From Haloplasma contractile (GTDB lineage: Bacteria; Bacillota_I; Bacilli_A; Haloplasmatales; Haloplasmataceae), in NCBI GenBank assembly GCA_016841945.1, contig JAENYC010000012.1:1-64000 (forward strand): 64,000 nt of DNA. The letters run 5' to 3'. The notes under the pieces are model-generated. The model made no database searches, was not told the origin of the DNA, and saw only the letters and a list, made by a program, of their open reading frames with translations. Within the stretch, counting starts at the first letter, position 1. Each line of letters opens with the position of its first letter. The translations under genes were made by a program, and so were the position numbers. Positions 33,575 through 40,644 of this stretch are shown here, in pieces.

Positions 33575-34654
33575 ATGAATAAACGACTTTATTATTTAAT
33601 AATAGCATCCTTATTAATCATTATCTTTTTCTTAATAAAAATGTTATTACAATATTCTTTTTTTAATACAATAAAAATTGCAGTTATCAATATTTTTTTA
33701 CCATTTTTAATTAGTTTTATCATCGTTTATATTTTTCATCCTCTATTATATTGGATTGAAAAGAATTTTTCAATAAAAACCTGGGTCACAACATTATTCC
33801 TAATGTTTGTTAATACAGTGGGAATTATCCTTTTAATTGAGTTCATTTTGCCTATTTTCGCAAAACAACTTGCCAATATTTTACTAGAGTTACCTAAATA
33901 TTCAGAAGAATTTAAAACAATTATTGCTCATTTACAAGTACGTTTTAACTTAAATGGTGATATCATTAATACATTAAATGATTACATTAATAAAATATCA
34001 TTAAGTATTGGAAAATCACTGGTCAAGTTTACAACTTCAACTGGAATATATATATTTAAAACCTTTTGGATTTTCATCATGATTCCTTTAATAATCTTTG
34101 TTTTGATGAAAGATTATGGTCTAATATATAATAAATTACAAAATTTTCTTATCCGTCATCAAAGAAGTGAATGGATACATCTACTTAAAAAGATAGATGT
34201 AAAACTTGGTGCCTATATAAGAGGTCAGTTCATCATTATGGGATATATGTTCTTAGGTTCATTTATACCTTTAATGATTTTAGGTATGCCAAATGCTTTT
34301 ATTTTTTCTATTATTATTGCCCTAACCAATATTATTCCCTATTTAGGACCGTATTTAGGAGGCATTCCTCTATGTATTTATGCTTATTTTCAATCTCCTT
34401 ACCTCCTTATCGCTTCTTTTCTCATCATCTTATTTATGCAACAATTTGATGGAAATCTAGGACAACCGCTCGTTTATGGGGCACAACTAAAAATCCACCC
34501 TTTAATAGTTATCATTGTCATGTTAATCGGTAGTGCTATTGGAGGCGTTATAGGACTTGTTGTATCCGTGCCAATTTATATTATTTTTAAAGAAACATAT
34601 ACTTTCTTTAAACCAAATATTAAAAATTTAAAAACAGTAGAAAAAAACCTATAA
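33575..34654 (+). CDS. AI-2E transporter family (PerM/YtvI-like) permease
   Basis: A 359-residue membrane protein of the AI-2E transporter/PerM family, with about eight helices. Typical features: two N-terminal hairpins, an amphipathic middle domain (about 110-200), then the block LGAYIRGQFIIMGYMFLG and IIPYLGPYLGGIP, and the ending PLIVIIVMLIGSAIGGVIG. Family members export small molecules or ions; the substrate is not predictable. An extended -10 (TGATATAAT) lies about 25 bp upstream of the start. Confidence 0.85.
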   Translation: MNKRLYYLIIASLLIIIFFLIKMLLQYSFFNTIKIAVINIFLPFLISFIIVYIFHPLLYWIEKNFSIKTWVTTLFLMFVNTVGIILLIEFILPIFAKQLANILLELPKYSEEFKTIIAHLQVRFNLNGDIINTLNDYINKISLSIGKSLVKFTTSTGIYIFKTFWIFIMIPLIIFVLMKDYGLIYNKLQNFLIRHQRSEWIHLLKKIDVKLGAYIRGQFIIMGYMFLGSFIPLMILGMPNAFIFSIIIALTNIIPYLGPYLGGIPLCIYAYFQSPYLLIASFLIILFMQQFDGNLGQPLVYGAQLKIHPLIVIIVMLIGSAIGGVIGLVVSVPIYIIFKETYTFFKPNIKNLKTVEKNL

Positions 34655-34668
34655 AAATAGGTTTTTTT
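34641..34668. terminator. Bidirectional terminator between the permease and khpA
   Basis: AAAAAACCTAT-AAAA-ATAGGTTTTTTTT, overlapping the end of the permease gene; it serves both convergent transcripts. Confidence 0.8.
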
Positions 34669-34670
34669 TC

Positions 34671-34916
34671 TTAAAAATGATCAATATTAATTCTAATTCT
34701 TTTTTTACTTTTCATTGCTGCTGCATAACAAATCGTTCTTATTGATTGGGCAACACTACCATGTCTTCCAATCACACGACCAATATCTTCCTGATGAACC
34801 ATTACCTCATACACAATGTACCCATCAGCATCTTCATCAAAAGATTTAACAAAAATATCTTCTTTATGATCAACTAAGGGTTCAATTAAGGTTTTTATTA
34901 AATTTTCTATCGCCAT
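34671..34916 (-). CDS. khpA: KH-domain RNA-binding protein KhpA (YlqC)
   Basis: A single KH domain, 81 residues, with the GxxG loop in VIGRHGSVAQSIRTI. KhpA forms homodimers or heterodimers with KhpB and affects cell division and small RNA biology in Gram-positives. It follows rpsP by 2 bp, in the conserved rpsP-khpA pair upstream of rimM-trmD in most Bacilli; here the permease gene separates it from rimM. Confidence 0.93.
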   Translation of the reverse strand: MAIENLIKTLIEPLVDHKEDIFVKSFDEDADGYIVYEVMVHQEDIGRVIGRHGSVAQSIRTICYAAAMKSKKRIRINIDHF

Positions 34917-34918
34917 GA

Positions 34919-35188
34919 TTATTTCCCTGATTTTTGTTGATTATATTTTTCTATAATTCCATGGCGAGAAAATATTGAACGTACTGTATCAGTTGGTTGT
35001 GCACCATTATGAAGCCATTTTAAAGCTTTTTCTTCGTCAATTTTTATTTCTGCTGGTTGAGTAATAGGATTATATGTTCCAATAATTTCTAAAAATCTAC
35101 CATCTCGTGGAAATCGACTATCAGCAGCAACGATTCGATAAAATGGACGTTTCTTAGCACCAAAACGTTGTATACGTAATTTTACCAT
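34919..35188 (-). CDS. rpsP: 30S ribosomal protein S16
   Basis: S16 (bS16), 89 residues, normal length. It starts [19 protein letters not shown] and includes [14 protein letters not shown] and [19 protein letters not shown]. It assembles early into the 30S body. It leads the rpsP-khpA pair; ACAGGAGGTATTTAA precedes ATG and a strong promoter lies upstream. Confidence 0.97.
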   Translation of the reverse strand: MVKLRIQRFGAKKRPFYRIVAADSRFPRDGRFLEIIGTYNPITQPAEIKIDEEKALKWLHNGAQPTDTVRSIFSRHGIIEKYNQQKSGK

Positions 35189-35212
35189 TTAAATACCTCC
35201 TGTAATACTTGG

Positions 35213-35234
35213 TGTTAAGTGTTTTTGCTTAACA
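35213..35234 (-). promoter_or_regulatory. Leader hairpin upstream of rpsP
   Basis: TGTTAAG and CTTAACA pair around an 8-nt loop in the 5' leader between the promoter and the ribosome site. It may protect the 5' end or act in control of rpsP. Confidence 0.4.
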
Positions 35235-35239
35235 GTTAT

Positions 35240-35267
35240 ATTATAACACAAAAACCTTATAAGTCAA
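35240..35267 (-). promoter_or_regulatory. Sigma-A promoter of rpsP-khpA
   Basis: TTGACT, 16 bp, TATAAT on the minus strand, immediately after the ylbG terminator. Confidence 0.8.
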
Positions 35268-35273
35268 CAAAAA

Positions 35274-35296
35274 AAGAAGGAGTTTTATTCCTTCTT
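35274..35296 (-). terminator. Terminator of the ylbDEFG operon
   Basis: AAGAAGGA and TCCTTCTT pair around a 7-nt loop and run into TTTTTTTG on the minus strand, overlapping the ylbG stop. Confidence 0.8.
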
Positions 35297-35525
35297 ATAA
35301 ACTAAATGTAAAATCAGACATTTCTGACAAGGATAGTTCAACCTTAGTAACGCCTTTTATTCTCTTAATATTATCCATCGTTGATTTGACTTTTTTCTCA
35401 TCAACATATAAGTAAGCATAACGTAACTTATTTGAATGATAAATTAAATTTCCAAAATTACTTATTTTTTTTAGACAATGTTTATTATTATAATAAACGA
35501 TGATTAATTTCCTTGAAATTTCCAT
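35295..35525 (-). CDS. ylbG: YlbG family protein (DUF2129)
   Basis: A 76-residue YlbG/DUF2129 protein. Family features: LIIVYYNNKHCLKKISNFG and the block LRYAYLYVDEKKVKSTMDNI. Function unknown. It is adjacent to ylbF, 13 bp downstream, as in Bacillus. It closes the ylbD-ylbE-ylbF-ylbG operon. Confidence 0.88.
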   Translation of the reverse strand: MEISRKLIIVYYNNKHCLKKISNFGNLIYHSNKLRYAYLYVDEKKVKSTMDNIKRIKGVTKVELSLSEMSDFTFSL

Positions 35526-35538
35526 ATCATCACCCTTG

Positions 35539-35919
35539 CTATTTAAAATTTATGTTTATCTTTCCATGTTTTTCTTTTATATTTAAAACATTTTTTAATC
35601 TAAGTTCAATTTCATATATATAAGCATCTAACTCTTTTTCATATATTTTGAATTCTCTAAATAAATCATGATGCATTAATTTTATTTTTGATTGTTGATA
35701 TTCTCTTTTTATCTTATTATATTTAGGATAATATGCTTTATATTGATAGGCCTCTTCAAACTGATGTTTTTTATCTTGAAAATCATCTAAAATCTCTTGT
35801 AAACAATTATCATTTAATACCTTATGCTCATATTCTTTATAAGAGTGATAAAGTTCACTTGTCTTAATTGCTTCAACTACTTCATATGTTTTTTCTATCA
35901 ACTTAACATACTGCAATTT
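35539..35919 (-). CDS. ricF: YlbF/RicF-family protein
   Basis: About 126 residues, helical, of the YlbF/YmcA family. In B. subtilis RicF (YlbF) works with RicA and RicT in the Y-complex, which directs RNase Y and affects sporulation and competence. Family residues: KTSELYHSYKEYEHKV and CLQEILDDFQDKKHQFEEAYQY. The start is uncertain: TTG 35919 sits 8 nt after the GG of GTGGTGA; GTG 35928 is the alternative. It is in the ylbDEFG run. RicA and RicT are not in this window. Confidence 0.85.
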   Translation of the reverse strand, partial: KLQYVKLIEKTYEVVEAIKTSELYHSYKEYEHKVLNDNCLQEILDDFQDKKHQFEEAYQYKAYYPKYNKIKREYQQSKIKLMHHDLFREFKIYEKELDAYIYEIELRLKNVLNIKEKHGKININFK

Positions 35920-35994
35920 CGTCACCACTTTTCTAATTCCTATTATACATGATATTATTCCTGTAGTAAATAAAAAATGAAAAATTTCACAATA

Positions 35995-36228
35995 TTACCT
36001 CTTCATATATTCATTGATTAAACTTAATAATTGTACTTGATTTTTAAATCGATCTATTTTATGGTTAAGTGTTAGTTTTAAATCCTCTTTTGCAGTCTTT
36101 AAAAATTGTTTATATAAATTGGGATGCCGATGTAAAACCTTATACCATTCTGGATGTGTCCTTAAGTAGAACAACATATCATTTTTACTGTATAATTCTC
36201 CCATAATACTTTTAGTCATCATAATCAT
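35995..36228 (-). CDS. ylbE: YlbE-like protein
   Basis: About 77 residues, with the YlbE signature MLFYLRTHPEWYKVLHRHPN, followed by a helical tail (QVQLLSLINEYMKR). Function unknown; the gene is linked to ylbD in spore formers. It overlaps the end of ylbD by about 17 bp and has no clear ribosome site, so it depends on translation of ylbD. Several ATGs near the start (36228, 36222, 36219) cannot be told apart. Confidence 0.75.
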   Translation of the reverse strand: MIMMTKSIMGELYSKNDMLFYLRTHPEWYKVLHRHPNLYKQFLKTAKEDLKLTLNHKIDRFKNQVQLLSLINEYMKR

Positions 36229-36595
36229 CAAATCGTCTAAATAAAGGATCTACTCTTCTTCTAGGTGCATAATTGATTCGATTTTGATTTCCTTTTGTCC
36301 CACCAAAGGATTGTACAATTCCCAAAACCTTTTGAACTGTACCAATTGTTTTTGTGATGTCATCAGGATTAATTTTCTTTACATATTGTAAAGCACTTTT
36401 TATAAATTCTTGCCCTTCAGTAGAAGTAATTTTAGAATTTTCAGATTCTTTATAACTTTCCCAACTACCATCATCTCCTAATAATGTCCATTCTTCATAA
36501 ATCGATTGCCACGTTCTTTTTCCTTCTCTCACTTCATGTTTTAATTTGGGATAATTTTTTACAAACGCTTTAAATTCTTCAATTGAAGTGCTCAT
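36212..36595 (-). CDS. ylbD: YlbD-like putative spore coat protein
   Basis: 127 residues, YlbD family. The signature is FKAFVKNYPKLKHEVREGKRTWQ then SIYEEWTLLGDDGSW, here cut to short pieces: FVKNYPKLKHEVREGKRTW and YEEWTLLGDDGSW. The C-terminus is basic and Tyr/Asp-rich (PRRRVDPLFRRFDDYDD). Annotated as a coat protein in Bacillus from proteomics-type evidence; I accept only the family. It leads the operon, with AAAGGAGGTATCAT before ATG. Confidence 0.85.
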   Translation of the reverse strand: MSTSIEEFKAFVKNYPKLKHEVREGKRTWQSIYEEWTLLGDDGSWESYKESENSKITSTEGQEFIKSALQYVKKINPDDITKTIGTVQKVLGIVQSFGGTKGNQNRINYAPRRRVDPLFRRFDDYDD

Positions 36596-36682
36596 ATGAT
36601 ACCTCCTTTTTATACTATTCTATTAATAAAATATAAAATAATATTAAAAAGGTGCATATTATTCTTCAATTTAGGAATCAAT

Positions 36683-36711
36683 AACCTTTTTCTAGGCAGA
36701 TACATATACTA
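36683..36711 (+). promoter_or_regulatory. Sigma-K-like promoter of the first YjcZ-like gene
   Basis: AACC, 16 bp, CATATACTA. This fits the sigma-K consensus mACm-N16/17-CATAnnnTA and is repeated with small changes before all four genes. Confidence 0.55.
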
Positions 36712-36743
36712 TATAAGATAAAAGTGGTTAAGGAGGAATTAAT

Positions 36744-36857
36744 ATGTATAATGGATACCCTCAATATTATCAAAGACCTTGTGATAATGGAAGAGGATAT
36801 TTATTTGCACTTTTGTTAGTCTTATTTATATTACTTGTGGTGGTTGGTAAGATATAA
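36744..36857 (+). CDS. YjcZ-like sporulation membrane miniprotein 1
   Basis: 37 residues, with AAGGAGGAATTAAT before ATG. A polar head (MYNGYPQYYQRPCDNGRG) is followed by the membrane helix LFALLLVLFILLVVVG and KI. The helix matches the YjcZ/'tiny TM Bacillus' family (FALILVLFILLVIIG pattern) found in spore formers. It is the most divergent of the four tandem copies: one Cys and no Cys after the helix. Confidence 0.75.
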   Translation: MYNGYPQYYQRPCDNGRGYLFALLLVLFILLVVVGKI

Positions 36858-36888
36858 TAGGTTGATACTGTAAAAATAGTTAAAAACA

Positions 36889-36918
36889 CACGCTAAATGA
36901 GATTTATCCCATATATTA
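36889..36918 (+). promoter_or_regulatory. Sigma-K-like promoter of the second YjcZ-like gene
   Basis: CACG, 17 bp, CATATATTA, 31 bp before the ATG. Confidence 0.55.
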
Positions 36919-36949
36919 ATAGTGAATAATACATTAAGGAGGGGTGTTC

Positions 36950-37114
36950 ATGTATTACGGTGGAACAGGTTATGGCTATGGATATGGCGCTGGATATGGT
37001 TGCTGTGAACCAGTATCATATTGCTGCAATCGTGGTGGATATGCATACGCATTAATATTAGTACTATTTATCTTATTAGTTATCATAGGATGTACTTGTT
37101 ATTTTCCACGATAA
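36950..37114 (+). CDS. YjcZ-like sporulation membrane miniprotein 2
   Basis: 54 residues, with AAGGAGGGGTGTTC before ATG. The head is rich in Gly, Tyr and Cys (MYYGGTGYGYGYGAGYGCC ... SYCCNRGG), then the helix YALILVLFILLVIIG followed by CTCYFPR. Predicted to sit in a spore membrane, with a tyrosine- and cysteine-rich tail that could be cross-linked. Closely related to copies 3 and 4. Confidence 0.85.
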   Translation: MYYGGTGYGYGYGAGYGCCEPVSYCCNRGGYAYALILVLFILLVIIGCTCYFPR

Positions 37115-37146
37115 AACATAGCCTATCTTAATGTAATAAATATGTT

Positions 37147-37169
37147 GGGGAGCATCGCTTCCCTTTTTT
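37147..37169 (+). terminator. Terminator of YjcZ-like gene 2
   Basis: GGGGAGC-ATC-GCTTCCC (one wobble pair) followed by TTTTTTC. Confidence 0.7.
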
Positions 37170-37188
37170 CACATCCATGACAAATGTA

Positions 37189-37219
37189 CACGCAAGGATT
37201 AGGTCATTCACATATACTA
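37189..37219 (+). promoter_or_regulatory. Sigma-K-like promoter of the third YjcZ-like gene
   Basis: CACG, 18 bp, CATATACTA; the -35 stretch TACACGC is shared with copy 2 (ACACGC). Confidence 0.5.
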
Positions 37220-37249
37220 TCATGACTCATTGATTAGGGAGGGATTTGG

Positions 37250-37351
37250 ATGTATGAAGGTTGTTACTCTGGCGGTGGATATGTTTATGCACTAATATTG
37301 GTATTATTTATTTTATTAGTCATTATAGGTTGCACTTGTGTAGGGTATTAA
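37250..37351 (+). CDS. YjcZ-like sporulation membrane miniprotein 3
   Basis: 33 residues, the shortest copy, with TAGGGAGGGATTTGG before ATG. A short head MYEGCYSGGGY precedes the conserved helix VYALILVLFILLVIIG and the ending CTCVGY. The helix and the CTC motif are identical in kind to copies 2 and 4, showing recent duplication. Confidence 0.8.
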   Translation: MYEGCYSGGGYVYALILVLFILLVIIGCTCVGY

Positions 37352-37402
37352 ATACTAATTTTTAACAATTGCTTCCTTTTATGTTGAATTAGGTAAATAA
37401 AA

Positions 37403-37432
37403 CACTCATTATTTAAACGAATACATATATTA
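37403..37432 (+). promoter_or_regulatory. Sigma-K-like promoter of the fourth YjcZ-like gene
   Basis: CACT, 17 bp, CATATATTA, 29 bp before the ATG. Confidence 0.55.
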
Positions 37433-37461
37433 TAAATGAAATACTTATAAGGAGGGGTTTT

Positions 37462-37623
37462 ATGTATTACGGTGGTGGCTATGGCGCTGGCTACGGCGGT
37501 GGTTATGGTGCTGGTTATGGATGTTGCTGCAATTATGGTGGAGGATACGGATACGCATTTATTCTCGTATTATTTATTTTACTCGTAATCATTGGTTGTA
37601 CTTGTTGCCCATTATTTCACTAA
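37462..37623 (+). CDS. YjcZ-like sporulation membrane miniprotein 4
   Basis: 53 residues, with AAGGAGGGGTTTT before ATG. The head is a Gly-Tyr-Ala repeat (GGGYGAGYGGGYGAGYG) ending in CCCNYGGGYG, then the helix YAFILVLFILLVIIG and CTCCPLFH. The Gly/Tyr repeats suggest a disordered or adhesive head. A terminator follows, so each copy is probably its own transcription unit. Confidence 0.85.
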   Translation: MYYGGGYGAGYGGGYGAGYGCCCNYGGGYGYAFILVLFILLVIIGCTCCPLFH

Positions 37624-37634
37624 TTAAGCTACAA

Positions 37635-37678
37635 AAAAGGAAGTGCTTGTTGCATGCAAGTTATCTTCCTTTTCTTTT
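37635..37678 (+). terminator. Terminator of YjcZ-like gene 4
   Basis: AAAAGGAAG pairs with CTTCCTTTT, enclosing an inner TTGCATGCAA stem, followed by CTTTTTG. Confidence 0.7.
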
Positions 37679-37733
37679 TGTCTATTATTTGCTATAATAT
37701 TGGAGATAATATAAGTTGGAGGAAGGAATTTAA

Positions 37734-38300
37734 ATGTTAACCATGAAAGATATCATAAGAGAAGGACATGAAACGTTGACTAAAGTAAGTAATGAAGTGA
37801 AACTTCCTATGTCAAGAGAAGATAAAAAGACGTTATTCTCTATGATGGAACTAATAAAAAATTCTCAAAACAAAGATATCGCAGAAAAATATCAATTGCG
37901 TCCAGGTGTTGGATTAGCTGCACCACAGATTAATGTGTCAAAAAAAATGATTGCTATACATACACTAGACGAAAACAATAAATTATATAGTTATATGCTG
38001 GTAAACCCAAAAATAATTAGTCATTCAGTTGAACAAACTTTTTTAACATCTGGTGAAGGTTGTTTATCTGTTGATAGAGAAGTCCCTGGCTATGTTTTAA
38101 GATCAAAACGCATTACTATCAAAGGCTACGAATTAAAAGAAAATGGTGAATTAGCTTCTATTAAATTACGTTTAAAAGGATATGTTGCAATTGTTTTCCA
38201 ACATGAAATAGACCATTTAAATGGCATTTTATTTATTGATCGTATTAATAAAGAAAATCCATTTTTGGTTCCCGAAAATGCTAATCCATTAGAATTTTAA
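37734..38300 (+). CDS. def: Peptide deformylase
   Basis: Deformylase, 188 residues, removes the formyl group from nascent proteins. All three metal/catalytic motifs are present: GVGLAAPQI (58-66), EGCLSV (108-113, with Cys110 as a metal ligand) and QHEIDH (156-161). The length and the longer insertion between motifs 1 and 2 fit the Gram-positive type II class. A TATAAT lies about 37 bp upstream. It stands alone. Confidence 0.96.
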   Translation: MLTMKDIIREGHETLTKVSNEVKLPMSREDKKTLFSMMELIKNSQNKDIAEKYQLRPGVGLAAPQINVSKKMIAIHTLDENNKLYSYMLVNPKIISHSVEQTFLTSGEGCLSVDREVPGYVLRSKRITIKGYELKENGELASIKLRLKGYVAIVFQHEIDHLNGILFIDRINKENPFLVPENANPLEF

Positions 38301-38330
38301 AAATTGAGACAATTAAAAGTCTCAATTTTT
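38301..38330. terminator. Bidirectional terminator between def and the TPR gene
   Basis: AAATTGAGAC and GTCTCAATTT pair around an 8-nt loop with T and A tails on either side. Confidence 0.75.
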
Positions 38331-38337
38331 AAATGAT

Positions 38338-39705
38338 TTAATTAACAATCGTTTTATCTTTTTCATAAATACGATTAATGACTTCTTCTAATAATTGACT
38401 CGGTTTAATTTGATAAGCTTGTTCGTAATAATCAAGTGCTAAGTGATTGTTTCCTACATACTTCTCATATATATTTCCAATCACAAAATACAAATGCGAT
38501 AACTCTTTAGAATTCAATAATTCTTTTTTAATTTTTAGTAAAGATTCTAACGCTTCTGTCGCATTGTTATAATATTTCAGATAAATTTGAGCGATGATAA
38601 AATGAATAATAAAATTATCATGACTTAAATCAGCTATTTTCTTAAAGTAAGTGAGTGCTGTATCAATATGTTTATTATTGATTAAGTTATAAAATCCTAT
38701 AAAGGATAATGCATTTAAATTACTAGGATTTAGTTCAATGACTTTTTCAAAATACATCAGTGCTTCATCTTTATTATCATCAAGCATTACTTTTAGATAA
38801 CCAACCATTAATAATGCTTCTTGACTTTTAATTTCAAAATTTTCTGCTTGATGTAAATATTTTTTTGATTCACGATAATGACCTAATACAAAATGTAGGT
38901 TAGCTAAATAGGCATAATAGATAACAGAATCAGGATAAAATTCAATCGCCTTATGTAGTACCCTAATAGCACCTGTAAAATCCTTGTATTCAACAATCAG
39001 TAATTTCCCATATTCATATATTAACATTTCATTTATCTCTTTTAAATTTAGTGCTTTTTCAAATATCTTTTTGGCTTTATCATATTTTTTCTCTAATATA
39101 AAAAGTTGACCTAAATATGTGTATGCCAAATCATTTTCTTTATTTAGTTCTATCGCTTTATTTAAATTTTCTAAAGCTTTCTGATATTCTTTATACTTCA
39201 TCATTTCAATATAGGCAATTTGTGTATAAATATCACTATCTTCTACATATTTAAGCGCTTCTTGAACCACAATGTAACTAGAGTGAACATCTTCTAAACA
39301 TTCTAAATATAACCAAGAAAGATTTAGATAGGCATTGACATAGTCTGGTTCTAGTTGAATTGCTAGAAGATAATGATCTCTTGCCTTTTCATAATCTTGA
39401 AAATAAGTTTCTAATAATTCACCATAATAATAATGCGTTGTTGCATCTTTTTCATTAATATCTAAAATTGTTTCATAGTATTCCTTTGCTTTTTCTTCTT
39501 CATTTAAATAGTCACTATAAATAATCGCTAAATTTTTTAAAGCATCTATATCCTGTGGATGATGTTTAATCATTATTTCATAAAGATAAACAAGTTCCTT
39601 ATAATTATTTAATGATTCATAATAATCGATTAATACATCAAAAGCATGTTTATCTTGTTTTTCTTCTACTAACCTTTTTAACTTATGGATTTTCACCTCA
39701 TCCAT
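38338..39705 (-). CDS. TPR-repeat protein
   Basis: 455 residues made almost entirely of tetratricopeptide repeats, about a dozen. Clear units include IDALKNLAIIYSDYLNEEEK, THYYYGELLETYFQDYEKA, LAYTYLGQLFILEKKYDKA and YYAYLANLHFVLGHYRES. No signal peptide or membrane helix, so it is a cytoplasmic scaffold or adaptor. Several repeats resemble the O-GlcNAc-transferase/YpiA-type TPR style of Bacilli. It starts after AAAGAGGTGATGGT, 13 bp downstream of a HAD phosphatase gene with which it is co-transcribed. Confidence 0.8.
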   Translation of the reverse strand: MDEVKIHKLKRLVEEKQDKHAFDVLIDYYESLNNYKELVYLYEIMIKHHPQDIDALKNLAIIYSDYLNEEEKAKEYYETILDINEKDATTHYYYGELLETYFQDYEKARDHYLLAIQLEPDYVNAYLNLSWLYLECLEDVHSSYIVVQEALKYVEDSDIYTQIAYIEMMKYKEYQKALENLNKAIELNKENDLAYTYLGQLFILEKKYDKAKKIFEKALNLKEINEMLIYEYGKLLIVEYKDFTGAIRVLHKAIEFYPDSVIYYAYLANLHFVLGHYRESKKYLHQAENFEIKSQEALLMVGYLKVMLDDNKDEALMYFEKVIELNPSNLNALSFIGFYNLINNKHIDTALTYFKKIADLSHDNFIIHFIIAQIYLKYYNNATEALESLLKIKKELLNSKELSHLYFVIGNIYEKYVGNNHLALDYYEQAYQIKPSQLLEEVINRIYEKDKTIVN

Positions 39706-39718
39706 ACCATCACCTCTT

Positions 39719-40498
39719 TCAGATTAATTTAAGTTCTTTTAAAGCTTTCCATAAACCATCCTTATCAATATCATCCGTCACAAAAGATGCTACTTCTTTT
39801 AATGAATCTTTGGCATTACCCATCGCTACTCCAATATTGGCATACTGAAGCATTTCTATATCATTCGTTGAATCACCAAAAGCAATGACGTTATCTCTTG
39901 TTAATCCTAGTTTTTCTACAATTATCTCCATACCTTTGGCTTTAGAAGCATTAACTGGTATTATATCAGCACCATTATGTAACCATGGAATAAATCTTAC
40001 ATAATGCGCAAATTTCTGTGAAAAATAAGATATAGTTTCTAAATCTAAAAATATACCTTGATAAATATTCTGATATACATCTGCTTTTTTAATTAAACGT
40101 GGTAACTTCATCTTGAAGTCTTTAAAGGCCTTAATAACATGAGGACGATGACTAGAAACAAAGGTATCATTCTCTGTTAAGAAACCATAATCAACATCTT
40201 TTAACTCACATTCATTGATAAATTCAGTTATAAATGTTTGATTAATCGGGTTATGATAAATGACCTCATTATTTAGCATGACATATTGCCCATTGATTAA
40301 AACATATCCATCAAAGGTTAAATTATATCTTAAAAAGATTTCATCTCCTAGTATTTTGGAGCGTCCTGAAGATATACAAACCTTAATTCCTTTATCCTTA
40401 AGTTTATGTATAGCATCTATTGTAGATGAATGAATGATATCATTTTCATTATCAAAAAGCGTACCATCGATATCTATAAATACAATTCTCTGTTTCAT
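39719..40498 (-). CDS. Cof-type HAD-IIB phosphatase
   Basis: 259 residues, HAD superfamily subclass IIB. Motif I is FIDIDGTLFDN (nucleophile Asp8 or so), motif II is ICISSGR-like (VCISSGRSK), and motif IV is AFGDSTNDIEML; the ending VAMGNAKDSLKEVASFVTDD is typical of Cof proteins. It dephosphorylates sugar phosphates or flavin/pyridoxal phosphates; the substrate cannot be called. It forms an operon with the TPR gene. Confidence 0.88.
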   Translation of the reverse strand: MKQRIVFIDIDGTLFDNENDIIHSSTIDAIHKLKDKGIKVCISSGRSKILGDEIFLRYNLTFDGYVLINGQYVMLNNEVIYHNPINQTFITEFINECELKDVDYGFLTENDTFVSSHRPHVIKAFKDFKMKLPRLIKKADVYQNIYQGIFLDLETISYFSQKFAHYVRFIPWLHNGADIIPVNASKAKGMEIIVEKLGLTRDNVIAFGDSTNDIEMLQYANIGVAMGNAKDSLKEVASFVTDDIDKDGLWKALKELKLI

Positions 40499-40566
40499 CT
40501 TTTGCCTCCATGTTTAACGATGCCTATATTTATTATAAATTAAAATTAATTTTTTTACCAATATTT

Positions 40567-40596
40567 TTAGACTTTTAATTAATAAAAGATTATAAT
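40567..40596 (+). promoter_or_regulatory. Sigma-A promoter of the RNase J gene
   Basis: TTAGAC, 18 bp, TATAAT, about 48 bp before the ATG. Confidence 0.6.
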
Positions 40597-40644
40597 ATAT
40601 ACAGTTATTATTTTTCATACAAAGAAAGGATTGATACATCATAT

